Positions 1 to 8,129 of a stretch of DNA of 46,097 nt are shown here, piece by piece. Position 1 is the stretch's first letter; the number at the start of each line of letters is the position of its first letter. A program made the position numbers and the translations under genes. Below the pieces are notes generated by a model that was given only the letters and a program-made list of their open reading frames with translations, was not told the origin of the DNA and made no database searches. The stretch lies in the NCBI GenBank assembly GCA_016195095.1, contig JACQAE010000035.1, forward strand, positions 1-46,097, read 5' to 3'. This DNA is from Pseudomonadota bacterium (GTDB taxonomy: Bacteria > Pseudomonadota > Alphaproteobacteria > Rhizobiales > Xanthobacteraceae).

Positions 1-675
1 CACGGCGATCGCATAGCTAAGCGAAGGCAAAGACACATCGACGACTTGCGCGCCCAGGTCCTGAAGCGTTTTCAGGTTTGCGGTGAAGGTGGCGGAGACT
101 TCCGGATCGGGTTGCCCTTGCTCCTGGAATTCCTTCACCAGGCCGATCCGGCGCCCCTTGAGGTCCTCCAGGGATTTGACCGGGAATTTCGTGAATAGCT
201 GATAGGAATCCGACGTCGTCGCGGCGAAATAGACCGCGTTCTGCGTTTCCCATTCCTTCTTGAATGACGCGTTCTTGTCCATCATGCCCTGCATCACCTT
301 CACTGCGACGTCGGGGTCATTATTAGTGAACGGCGTTGCGAACATGATGTTCTGCAATGGCATCTTCGCCGGTTCCCACAGCGTGCCGACCCAGCCGAAA
401 TCGGTGATTCCCTGCTCGATGGCTTCCAGCGTGTTCTCGAAATTGTAGAGCACGCCGCCATAGGCCTCATTCCATTCGATGCGGTATTTCGAATTCTTGG
501 CCTCGAGCGCCTTGTTGGTCTTGGCGACGACCGTATTCTTCATCGCCATCACCCAGGGGATGACCGGGGGGTGGCTCGAACCGATGGTGAGCCGGATGGT
601 TTCGATCTTCTGGGCCGTGGCCGGCGCCGCGCCAAAGAGGACCGCGACGGCCAGGCAGAACACGAGCTTTTTCAT
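1..675 (-). CDS. TRAP transporter substrate-binding protein, DctP family (3' end cut by window)
   Basis: This is the N-terminal 225 residues of a periplasmic solute-binding protein; the frame stays open to the window edge. It starts at the ATG read from 675 and begins with a Sec-type signal peptide (MKKLVFCLAVAVLFGAAPATAQ). Next come an SSHPPVIPW segment and, further on, a TSDSYQLFTKFPVKSLEDLKG stretch, the pattern of DctP proteins in which a conserved lobe precedes the 'sled-LKG' motif. DctP proteins deliver carboxylates or similar acids to a DctQM permease. No DctQM is visible here and could lie to the left. It is divergent from tcuA across about 350 bp, so a role in supplying a carboxylate is plausible but inferred. 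The family is clear; the ligand is unknown. Confidence 0.85.
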   Translation of the reverse strand, partial: MKKLVFCLAVAVLFGAAPATAQKIETIRLTIGSSHPPVIPWVMAMKNTVVAKTNKALEAKNSKYRIEWNEAYGGVLYNFENTLEAIEQGITDFGWVGTLWEPAKMPLQNIMFATPFTNNDPDVAVKVMQGMMDKNASFKKEWETQNAVYFAATTSDSYQLFTKFPVKSLEDLKGRRIGLVKEFQEQGQPDPEVSATFTANLKTLQDLGAQVVDVSLPSLSYAIAV

Positions 676-1025
676 TCAAGCTTCCTCCACACGGTTCGAA
701 ATTTCTTGGTCTCTTGCCACCCGATTTGCGAGCGGGCGGTCTCGCCTGATAGGTCATAGCCCGAGCGGAGGCTTTGGCCAAGGCGCGGGCGGCATTTTGC
801 CGGATCCGTTGCAGATTTCATGCAATGCTTGTGCGGCCACGCAACAATGAAATTTCATATGGCGGTGTTTGCGTGCTGGGCGGGCTCCCATGTGGGCAAA
901 TCTTGCGGCATGGCGAGGTCGCGTGGCCCTTGCGCGCGGCGGCGGGACTAACTTGAATGATTTGTCGCAAAGTCGGACGGAAGGCGAGCTTCAGCGTTGG
1001 CCTGACCTCGGGTGGGAAATGCGCC
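676..1025. promoter_or_regulatory. Divergent promoter region between TRAP binding protein and tcuA, with two palindromes
   Basis: This 350-bp region has no convincing gene. It contains two inverted repeats: TTGCA-N7-TGCAA at 809-825 and the perfect 12-bp palindrome ATGAAATTTCAT at 847-858. Such sites are typical operators of LysR- or GntR-type regulators, but no regulator gene is in the window and I cannot assign one. The sites lie about 200 bp upstream of tcuA and 135-180 bp upstream of the TRAP gene, so either or both could be controlled. Confidence 0.4.
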
Positions 1026-2423
1026 ATGGCGGACCTGGCGAGGAAATTCGACGTTCTGGTCGTCGGCGGGGGTAACGCTGGGCTATGCGCCGCCATCAGC
1101 GCGCGCCGCGCCGGAGCATCGGTGCTCGTCGTTGACGCGGCGCCGAAATTCTATCGTGGCGGCAATACACGTCATACGCGCAACGTGCGCTGCGCGCATG
1201 ATGGCGCGAGCGATACGCTAAGTGGTCCTTATCCGCGGGATGAATTCTGGGACGATATAAGGCGCGTGACAGGCGGCGAAACCAACGAGCCGCTTGCGCG
1301 GCGTATGATCGATGAATCCAGCGACCTGCGGCGATGGCTCATCGCCCACGGTGTGCGCTTTCAGCCGCCGCTTGGCGGCACGCTTGGTCTTGGGCGGACG
1401 AATTCGTTCTTTTTGGGCGGCGGGCGCGCAATGCTCAACGCGCTCTATCGAACCGCCGAGGCGCTTGGGGTCGAAATCGTCTATGACGCGGACGTCATCG
1501 ATCTCGACGTCGATGCCGGTGTCTTCAAGTCGGCCAGCGTGAAAATCGACCAGCGTCCATGCGTCGTGCGCGCGGCGACGCTGATCGCGGCCAGCGGCGG
1601 GTTCGAGGCCAATTTCGAATGGCTCAAGGCCTGTTGGGGAGAGGCGGCCGACAATTTCCTCATTCGTGGCACTCCCTACAATCGTGGCACCGTGCTCAAG
1701 ATCCTGCTCGATTGCGGCGTCGGCCAGGTCGGCGACCCAACCCAATGCCATGCCGTGGCCATTGACGCGCGGGCGCCGAAATATGACGGCGGCATCATTA
1801 CACGGCTTGATTGCGTCGTATTCGGCATCGTGGTCAACCGCGATGCGCGGCGATTCCATGACGAGGGCGAGGACGTGTGGCCCAAGCGCTACGCGATTTG
1901 GGGACGCTTGGTGGCCGGCCAGCCGCAGCAGATCGCCTACATCATTTTCGATGCGTCTTCGCTCGAGCTGTTCATGCCCTCGCTGTTTGCGCCACTGTTG
2001 GCCGGCAGCATCGGCGAACTGGCCGGCCGTTGCGACCTTGATCCGACCGCGCTCGAAAAAACCGTGCGCGACTTCAATGCGGCGGTACGTCCGGGGACAT
2101 TCGACCACAGCGTGCTCGACGACTGCCGTACCGAAGGCCTCATCCCGCCCAAGACGCATTGGGCGCGCCGCATCGAGACCGCGCCGTTCTATGCCTATCC
2201 GGTGCGTCCCGGCATCACCTTCACCTATCTCGGCACGCGCGTGGACGCCCAGGCGCGCATGCTCATGGCGGATGGGCGGCCGGCGGCCAATATGTTTGCC
2301 GCGGGCGAGATCATGGCCGGCAACGTGCTCGGGCGCGGCTATGCCGCTGGCGTCGGCATGACCATCGGCGGCGTGTTCGGGCGAATCGCGGGGCAGGAGG
2401 CAGCCAAAGGTGCGCGAAACTAG
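1026..2423 (+). CDS. tcuA: FAD-dependent tricarballylate dehydrogenase TcuA
   Basis: Flavoprotein of the fumarate reductase/succinate dehydrogenase flavoprotein family that oxidises tricarballylate to cis-aconitate in characterised Salmonella. The N-terminus has the dinucleotide-binding motif VVGGGNAGLCAA, followed by GGNTRHTRNVRCAHD, a segment I recognise as typical of TcuA. A C-terminal NVLGRGYAAGVGMTIGGVFGR segment closes the FAD site. The start at 1026 (MADLARKFD) gives 465 residues, close to the family length, and places the Rossmann motif near the N-terminus; an in-frame ATG at 957 would add 23 residues. The gene overlaps tcuB by 14 nt, so the two are almost certainly translated together. 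A general fumarate-reductase-like role is possible, but the tcuB neighbour makes TcuA the best call. Confidence 0.88.
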   Translation: MADLARKFDVLVVGGGNAGLCAAISARRAGASVLVVDAAPKFYRGGNTRHTRNVRCAHDGASDTLSGPYPRDEFWDDIRRVTGGETNEPLARRMIDESSDLRRWLIAHGVRFQPPLGGTLGLGRTNSFFLGGGRAMLNALYRTAEALGVEIVYDADVIDLDVDAGVFKSASVKIDQRPCVVRAATLIAASGGFEANFEWLKACWGEAADNFLIRGTPYNRGTVLKILLDCGVGQVGDPTQCHAVAIDARAPKYDGGIITRLDCVVFGIVVNRDARRFHDEGEDVWPKRYAIWGRLVAGQPQQIAYIIFDASSLELFMPSLFAPLLAGSIGELAGRCDLDPTALEKTVRDFNAAVRPGTFDHSVLDDCRTEGLIPPKTHWARRIETAPFYAYPVRPGITFTYLGTRVDAQARMLMADGRPAANMFAAGEIMAGNVLGRGYAAGVGMTIGGVFGRIAGQEAAKGARN

Positions 2424-3651
2424 GACGATGTCGGGTGCCACGGAGACGTTTTCGCCGCGCGATCCGTGCGTGGGTCGGATGAGTGGCCACGGTTTGCGAG
2501 ATCACGGGGCTGAGGTGAATTCCGGCGCACTCGCCGAGGCCGAACGGTTGATGACTATCTGCAATTCCTGCCGCTACTGCGAGGGATTGTGCGCGGTGTT
2601 CCCGGCCATGGAGATGCGTCGCGCGTTTTCCGCCGGCGATCTCAACTACCTCGCCAACCTATGTCACGGCTGCGGTGCCTGTTACTATGATTGCCAGTTC
2701 GCGCCGCCACATGCGTTCGACGTCAACGTGCCGCGCAATTTTGCCGCGCTGCGCGCGCAGTCCTATGCGACCTATGCGTGGCCGCGCGCCCTGTCCGGAC
2801 TGTTCGCGCGCAACGGGCTCGCCGTCGCCAGCGTCGCGGCGCTCAGTGTTGCTGCGTTTGTAATCGGATTTGTCGCCGGCAACGACCCCGCCGCGCTTTT
2901 CGCCGTGCAAAGCGGCGCTGGCGCATTCTACCGGTTGATGCCACACGGCGCGATGGCGGCGATTTTCGGCGCGGCCTTCGTCTATGCGATTGTGGCGATC
3001 GGCATGGGCGTGCGCATGTTCTGGTGCGACATCGATCGACGCGGCGCCAAGCCGACCTGGCGCTCCCTTTCGCGGGCAATGACGGATGCCGGGCGGCTGC
3101 GCAACCTCGACGGTGGCGGTGTTGGCTGTTTCAATGAAGACGAGCGCCCCAACGATCGGCGGCGGCTCTATCACCATTTCACATTCTACGGCTTTCTCCT
3201 CTGCCTTGCCGCGACCTCGTTTGCGACCGCCTACCATTACCTTCTCGGCCGCGTGGCGCCCTACGCCTGGTATGACCTGCCCGTTATTCTTGGAACCATC
3301 GGGGGGGTAGGGCTTCTGATCGGCCCGTTTGGGCTATTGGCGGCGAAGTGGCGGCGCGATCGCGCCATTGAGCATCGCGCACGCCTGGGCATGGACATCG
3401 CGTTCCTGGCGATGCTGTTCGCGACCAGTCTGACGGGCCTCGCACTCCTCGCCCTGCGCGAAACGGCGGCGATGGGAATGCTGCTCGCGCTCCATCTCGG
3501 CGTCGTGTTCGGGCTGTTCATGACGCTGCCCTACGGAAATTTCGTGCACGGCGTCTACCGTTTTGCCGCGCTGGTGCGCTACGCGCTGGAGCGCGAGACT
3601 GAGCAGGGGGCTGCGGGCGCCCGCGCGCCGCAAGCCGACGCCGCCGCTTGA
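2410..3651 (+). CDS. tcuB: Tricarballylate utilisation protein TcuB (iron-sulfur/membrane electron acceptor)
   Basis: TcuB reoxidises the reduced FAD of TcuA and passes electrons to the membrane. The N-terminal domain has two four-cysteine clusters, Cys51/54/57/61 (CNSCRYCEGLC) and Cys85/88/91/95 (CHGCGACYYDC), consistent with two 4Fe-4S centres. The C-terminal part is membrane-embedded, with several hydrophobic segments and histidines (YHHFTFYGF, TAYHYLLG, LLALHLG) that may bind heme. The start is the GTG at 2410: AGGAGG at 2395-2400 lies 9 nt upstream, whereas the in-frame ATG at 2428 is too far from it. The protein has 413 residues. It overlaps tcuA and converges on the TctC-type gene. No TcuC permease is next to it, so uptake may depend on the flanking binding-protein systems. 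Confidence 0.88.
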   Translation: MRETRTMSGATETFSPRDPCVGRMSGHGLRDHGAEVNSGALAEAERLMTICNSCRYCEGLCAVFPAMEMRRAFSAGDLNYLANLCHGCGACYYDCQFAPPHAFDVNVPRNFAALRAQSYATYAWPRALSGLFARNGLAVASVAALSVAAFVIGFVAGNDPAALFAVQSGAGAFYRLMPHGAMAAIFGAAFVYAIVAIGMGVRMFWCDIDRRGAKPTWRSLSRAMTDAGRLRNLDGGGVGCFNEDERPNDRRRLYHHFTFYGFLLCLAATSFATAYHYLLGRVAPYAWYDLPVILGTIGGVGLLIGPFGLLAAKWRRDRAIEHRARLGMDIAFLAMLFATSLTGLALLALRETAAMGMLLALHLGVVFGLFMTLPYGNFVHGVYRFAALVRYALERETEQGAAGARAPQADAAA

Positions 3652-3684
3652 TACCGCGGTCGCCGCTGGCAACAGCAGCAAGGG

Positions 3685-4659
3685 TTATTCCTGCGGCTTG
3701 ATCCCGGCGTCGCTGGCAATCTTCACCCAGGTCGCGATCTCCTGCGCCTGGTAGGGCCGGAACGCGGCCGGCTCGCGCAGCTCGATGGTGAATCCGAGGC
3801 GCTCGATCTGCTGCGCCACGTTCGCCTTGCGCAGGCTGGCGGCAATTTCCCGCGAGAGCCGCTCGAGAATGGGCGCGGACGTTGCCGCCGGCGCAAAGAA
3901 CGCCGTCCACGAGGACGCATCGGCGCCGTCGACGCCCTGCTCGGTCAGGGTCGGTACCTCCGGCAGGCGTGGATTGCGCTTGGCGCTGCCAATGGCGACT
4001 GCGCGCATCGCGCCACCTTGGATCTGCGCGATCACGCTCGGCAGCGTGCTGTTTGAAATATCGATACGGCCGCCGATCAGGTCGGCAACCAGGGGCGCGG
4101 CGCCGCGATAGGGAATATGCGTCATCGTGATGCCGGTGCGCGTCATGAACAATTCCGTGGAGAGGTGCGATCCCGAACCGATGCCGGTCGAGCCGTAATT
4201 AAGCGTGCCGGGCTTTTCCTTGGCCAGCCGAATGACGTCCTGGATCGACCGCGCCGGCAGCTCGTTACGCACGACGAATACATGTTCGAAGGCACCGGCG
4301 CCGGCGAGCGGCGCGAAATCCTTCACCGCGTCGTATCCCGGTGACTTGAGCATGAACATGTTGTTGCCATGCGTCTGGTTGTTGCCAAACGTAATGGTGT
4401 GGCCGTCGGGGTCGGCTTTCGCGACCGCGCGCGTGCCGATCGAGCCCGAGGCGCCGGACACGTTTTCGACGACGACGTTCTGCCCCAACGCGCTCGCCAT
4501 GTCCGCGGCGACAATACGCGCGATGGCGTCGGTCGGGCCGCCGGCCGGGTAGGCGACGATCAAGCGGATGGCGCGCGAAGGCGCCCAGCCTTGTGCCAGC
4601 GCCGGGCGCAGGAACGTGGCGGCCGCCAGGCCGGACGCAAAAATACGGCGCGTCAACAT
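3685..4659 (-). CDS. Tripartite tricarboxylate transporter binding protein (TctC/Bug family)
   Basis: Periplasmic solute-binding protein of the TctC/Bug family, 324 residues, the usual length. The leader MLTRRIFASGLAAATFLRPALAQ has a twin arginine and could be a Tat signal. Family landmarks follow: RAIRLIVAYPAGGPTDAIAR, a GASGSIG loop, THIPYRGAAPLVADLIGGRID and a C-terminal LGFTIELREPAAF. Bug proteins bind carboxylates through two ordered waters and usually work with TctAB, which is absent here, as is common for this family. It converges on tcuB with only 33 nt between stops, which suggests but does not prove a tricarboxylate ligand. Confidence 0.9.
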   Translation of the reverse strand: MLTRRIFASGLAAATFLRPALAQGWAPSRAIRLIVAYPAGGPTDAIARIVAADMASALGQNVVVENVSGASGSIGTRAVAKADPDGHTITFGNNQTHGNNMFMLKSPGYDAVKDFAPLAGAGAFEHVFVVRNELPARSIQDVIRLAKEKPGTLNYGSTGIGSGSHLSTELFMTRTGITMTHIPYRGAAPLVADLIGGRIDISNSTLPSVIAQIQGGAMRAVAIGSAKRNPRLPEVPTLTEQGVDGADASSWTAFFAPAATSAPILERLSREIAASLRKANVAQQIERLGFTIELREPAAFRPYQAQEIATWVKIASDAGIKPQE

Positions 4660-4927
4660 CGTCGTCCTCCGTCAAGGCGGCTGGTTTGGACCACTCAATC
4701 CCGGCCGCGCGTTGCCGTCGCCGCGCGGTCTCGGACTTAAAGCACTTCCGCGCCGCCTTGAATATCCCCTCCAGCGTCGTTCCACTTGTCCAATGGCGCC
4801 TGCACGGCCGCGCGCCTGCGGCACATTCCGTGGCCGACACGGCGTTGCGATGAACTGGTCAACGGTATGCCAGTCGGATAGGATTTCGCGCAGGCGCGCG
4901 GCGAAGTTCCGCGGGAGGACATCCGCA

Positions 4928-6541
4928 ATGCCGCGATTGCCAATATGGTCGCTCTTGATGCTTGCGCTCCTCGGTGGCGCGAGCCTGGCTGCGCCCACGC
5001 AACGACGCGTCGCGCTGGTGATCGGCAACGCCGAATACAAGTTCGCCTCGCCGCTCGATAATCCAGCGAACGACGCGCAGGCCATGGCGCGGGCGCTGCG
5101 CGGCCTCGACTTCGACGTCACACTGGCGCTCAATGTGGACAAGGCCGCGTTCGAGCAGCGTATCCGCGACTTCGCAAATTCCTTGACCGGCGCAAACGCA
5201 GCGGTATTTTTCTACGCGGGACACGGATTGCAGGTTGATGGGCGCAACTACATGGTGCCTGTCGACGCGCAGGTCGCCGACGAAGCCGACCTGCCATTCG
5301 CCCTCGTGGCCGTTGATATCGTCCTGCACCGGCTCGCGCATCATCGCATCACGAATATCGTCTTTCTCGACGCCTGCCGCGACAATCCTCTGGGCGAGAA
5401 ACTTGCCGGCGCGTTGGGCGCCCGTTCCAAGGCGGTCGGGCAGGGTCTTGCGTCGCTCCATGCGGGCGTCGGAACTCTGATTTCATTTTCGACGCAGCCG
5501 GGCAATGTGGCGCTCGACGGCGACGGCAAAAACAGCCCGTTCGCGCGGGCGCTGCTCGATCATATTTCGACGCCGAACATCGATGTGCTCGGCATGCTCA
5601 AGCGCGTTCGCCGCGACGTGTTCGAGCGCACCAACCAGAGCCAGGTTCCTTGGGACAATTCCTCGCTCATTGACGAATTTTTCTTCCACACGGTCGTGGC
5701 GCGGGAGCGCCAACCACCCTCCCTGCAACCGCTACCGCAGCCACAACCGGACCCCAAGCCTCAGCCCCCCGCGCGCGACCATGATCTTTCCCTGGTGCTG
5801 CCGCCTGAAAACAATACTCGCCCGGTACTGACCGGCCGGCCGCCGGCGCATCCCTGCGATTCGATCGCCGCCAGCGCGACCGATCCCGAGCGCATCGCGC
5901 CCGGCACGACGTTCGGCGACCTCGATGGCACGGCGGGTGTGCGCGCCTGCCGCGCGGCGCTCGCCAAGTATCCCAATACCCCGCGTTTCGAGTTCCAGCT
6001 CGCGCGTTCGTTGCACCAGAGCAAGCAATATGACGAAGCGGCCAGCCTCTATCGCAGCCTCGTCGAGCGCGGCTATCTCGCCGCGCTTACCAATTATGGC
6101 TGGCTGCTCAATTTCGGTCAGGGCGTGGCGCAAAATCAGGTGGCGGCGACGCGCCTGCACCTGCTTGCCGCGCACCAGGGTGATACGTTCGGAATGTTCA
6201 ATGCGGCGATGGCCTATGACAGCGGCAGCGGCCTGCCCTACAATCCGGCGCAGGCGGCGCACTGGATCTATGCCGCGTTGCGGCTTGGGCACGAATATTC
6301 AATCCGGCAGATGAGCGGGGACGCCGCCGGCTGGACGCGTGATTTCCGCGTCGAATTGCAACGCCTGCTGCGGCGTGCGGGCGTTTATGCGGGGCCGGCC
6401 GATGGGGCATTTGGTCCCGACCTGTGGCAAGCGATTCGTCAAGTCCAGACGCTGCCCTTCGCGCCGAACCCGGGTGGCAACGTGCCAACGCATCGCTTCG
6501 ACCCGAAATCGATCCCAGTCAACGCGCCGCCGCCGCGATGA
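4928..6541 (+). CDS. Secreted caspase-like (peptidase C14) protein with Sel1-like repeats and a C-terminal tag
   Basis: Bacterial caspase-fold protein of 537 residues. The start at 4928 has GGGAGGA at 4913-4919, 8 nt upstream. Residues 1-22 form a signal peptide. The p20-like domain spans about 26-255, with the catalytic dyad in YAGHG (His99) and FLDACRDNP (Cys150), both intact. A proline/glutamine-rich linker (about 262-282) leads to a Sel1/TPR-like region (about 340-455, with YGWLLNFGQGVAQN) and a short peptidoglycan-binding-like segment (about 475-510). The last 15 residues (523-537) match repeats at the end of the convergent neighbour. The substrate is unknown. The signal peptide implies a periplasmic or envelope location. 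Fold and dyad are seen; the biological role is not. Confidence 0.85.
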   Translation: MPRLPIWSLLMLALLGGASLAAPTQRRVALVIGNAEYKFASPLDNPANDAQAMARALRGLDFDVTLALNVDKAAFEQRIRDFANSLTGANAAVFFYAGHGLQVDGRNYMVPVDAQVADEADLPFALVAVDIVLHRLAHHRITNIVFLDACRDNPLGEKLAGALGARSKAVGQGLASLHAGVGTLISFSTQPGNVALDGDGKNSPFARALLDHISTPNIDVLGMLKRVRRDVFERTNQSQVPWDNSSLIDEFFFHTVVARERQPPSLQPLPQPQPDPKPQPPARDHDLSLVLPPENNTRPVLTGRPPAHPCDSIAASATDPERIAPGTTFGDLDGTAGVRACRAALAKYPNTPRFEFQLARSLHQSKQYDEAASLYRSLVERGYLAALTNYGWLLNFGQGVAQNQVAATRLHLLAAHQGDTFGMFNAAMAYDSGSGLPYNPAQAAHWIYAALRLGHEYSIRQMSGDAAGWTRDFRVELQRLLRRAGVYAGPADGAFGPDLWQAIRQVQTLPFAPNPGGNVPTHRFDPKSIPVNAPPPR

Positions 6542-6803
6542 ATCGCAGGCGCTTGCGCCGTGCCCTAGCCTGTGCCGGCGCGCCCTGTGCCGCCCAGCAC
6601 GATCGGCACGCCGAGGCAATTGATTTGGTCGAATTTTCCGTTATGAACAGCTCCACCTCGCGGCCCAAGCCCTATCGCGGCGCCGGTGTATTCGCGGGAA
6701 TGTTCTTTGGGTCGAAGCGCGGCGGCGCCGCGTTGACGGCCGGCACTTCGCGGTTAAAACGCGGCGGCTCCGCGTTGACGGGGATATTCTTGTTGTCGAA
6801 TCG
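6494..6803. repeat. Inverted homologous 3' ends of the convergent caspase and DUF4189 genes
   Basis: The last 45 coding bases of the plus-strand gene (6494-6538) and the minus-strand repeats (6675-6803) encode the same RFDPK-[S/N]-IP-x-N motif and are visibly similar in DNA, for example CGCTTCGACCC in both. They therefore form an imperfect inverted repeat around a 130-bp intergenic segment. This could arise from inverted duplication or gene conversion of a C-terminal tag. Confidence 0.7.
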
Positions 6804-7865
6804 ATCGGGACCGGCGCCGGCCGCCACGGCGCAAATTGACTCGCGCGCAACGCATTCGCCACCGCCTTTCTGGCGCCCGCAATAGGCGAGCACGTTTTCC
6901 TCCGCGGAATTCGCCGAATCTCCGATGCTGGTAAAGGCCTGCGTGTAGGTTGTCGTACGCCGCCGTCCGGTCCGTTCGCGGTATCGGGTCGTGGCAATGG
7001 CGATGCAGCGCGGGCTGGCGACGGAGGCGATCTTGAAATCCGCGCGCGAGCGGCGGCGCAGCTTGTCGGCGGCATCCGCCTCGCTGCTGCGCCGGGTCGG
7101 TCCGCTGATGACGCTGTAATTGCCAAAGCCGTCAAAGGCGATTGCCGCCCAGGACGACGGCGCCGGCGTTGCATCGATCTTGAGCACGGTGGCCTTGGTC
7201 AATTGTCCGGTCGCCGGCAATCCGGCCCATTTCTGGAAGTCGGTCAGCGCCTGCGACGTCTCCGGCGTGAGCTCGCCACTGATGCGCGGCACATGCAAGC
7301 CGAAATCGTAAAGCCGATGCTGGATGCGCAACACCAGATCGGGCGAGGGCCGCACGGTCTCGTCGTCGCCGCCGCCATCCGCGCACCAACGCGCCTGCGC
7401 TTTCGCCGCATCCTCCGCGCTCGCCGCGCCGCCTTCGATGCCGCGATAGGTCCACGCGAAAAACGGCTGCTCGCCCTTGGAAGTCTGCGCACGCATGACG
7501 GCGCTGATCTTGGCGAGAGTAACGTTGGTACCGGCGATGTCGCGCTGGTCAAGCTTGCAGCGCAGAATGACAATGTCATCCGCCGCCGGGCGGGTGCAGA
7601 TTTCTGCTTGCAGGCGCGCGGCAAGCTCGAACACGCGCTGCGCCTTGTCCGCGTCGCCGGCGGCGCGTGCTTCGATCGCGCGCGCGAGAACGGCGACGAC
7701 AAGGCCGACGGTCGCTCGGTCCGCGCACAGAAATGGACGATCGTCGCCTTCAAGCGCGGCGTGCAGCCGCAGGGTTGCGGTTTGGGCAAAGAACGGTGTC
7801 GCCATCGTGACGCAAGCGAAACAGGCAACGCCACCAATGATCAACCGGGACAAGCGCACGGACAT
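6672..7865 (-). CDS. Exported peptidoglycan-binding / DUF4189-like protein with C-terminal tandem repeats
   Basis: Protein of 397 residues with an N-terminal signal peptide (about 1-28). Residues 174-231 resemble a PG_binding_1 domain (LVLRIQHRLYDFGLHVPRISG, then LTDFQKWAGLPATGQL). Residues 237-347 resemble DUF4189 (WAAIAFDGFGNYSVISGPT, with later cysteines). The C-terminus carries three tandem 14-15-residue repeats: 355-368, 369-382 and 383-397, consensus RF-[D/N]-x-K/E-x-IP-x-N-x-x-PP. One copy of the same unit ends the convergent caspase-like protein, with 130 bp between the stops. Domains suggest an envelope location; the molecular function is unknown. The domain calls come from pattern recognition and should be tested with profile searches. 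Confidence 0.75.
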   Translation of the reverse strand: MSVRLSRLIIGGVACFACVTMATPFFAQTATLRLHAALEGDDRPFLCADRATVGLVVAVLARAIEARAAGDADKAQRVFELAARLQAEICTRPAADDIVILRCKLDQRDIAGTNVTLAKISAVMRAQTSKGEQPFFAWTYRGIEGGAASAEDAAKAQARWCADGGGDDETVRPSPDLVLRIQHRLYDFGLHVPRISGELTPETSQALTDFQKWAGLPATGQLTKATVLKIDATPAPSSWAAIAFDGFGNYSVISGPTRRSSEADAADKLRRRSRADFKIASVASPRCIAIATTRYRERTGRRRTTTYTQAFTSIGDSANSAEENVLAYCGRQKGGGECVARESICAVAAGAGPDRFDNKNIPVNAEPPRFNREVPAVNAAPPRFDPKNIPANTPAPR

Positions 7866-7930
7866 GATTTTCGGCCCCGCAAGTGAGCGGCCACATTATT
7901 GCTTATCGTATTGCGCGCGGGCACAGAACG

Positions 7931-8036
7931 CTAGAGCATCTTGTGGCGACGTGGGAACCGGTTCGCCGTGGAAAATTCGACAAGGAAAAAATGAAAATCG
8001 GCCGCCTTGCGGTTCAATGGAAGCGGTAGGCGCTGC
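7931..8036. repeat. Dispersed intergenic palindromic element, copy 1
   Basis: Lies in the 264-bp gap between the DUF4189 gene and dcd. It begins with CTAGAGCAT and contains GGCGACGTGG, ACCGGTTCGCCG and GAAAATTCGAC in the same order as the element at 39388. It resembles the short 'TAGAGCAT...' extragenic elements I know from Bradyrhizobium-like genomes. The rest of the gap shows nothing I can name. Confidence 0.55.
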
Positions 8037-8129
8037 AAAATTCTCCGACGACTCCGTTCCTAATTCGCCTGCCGGGGGCTCGATGCACCGCCATGCGGGG
8101 TCGCGCAATGGCGCCACCCAAATGTTGGT

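Noticed and set aside
1218-2441. 407-codon open frame on the minus strand
   Set aside because: Antisense shadow of tcuA; it has no recognisable domain, and the plus-strand frame carries clear family motifs.
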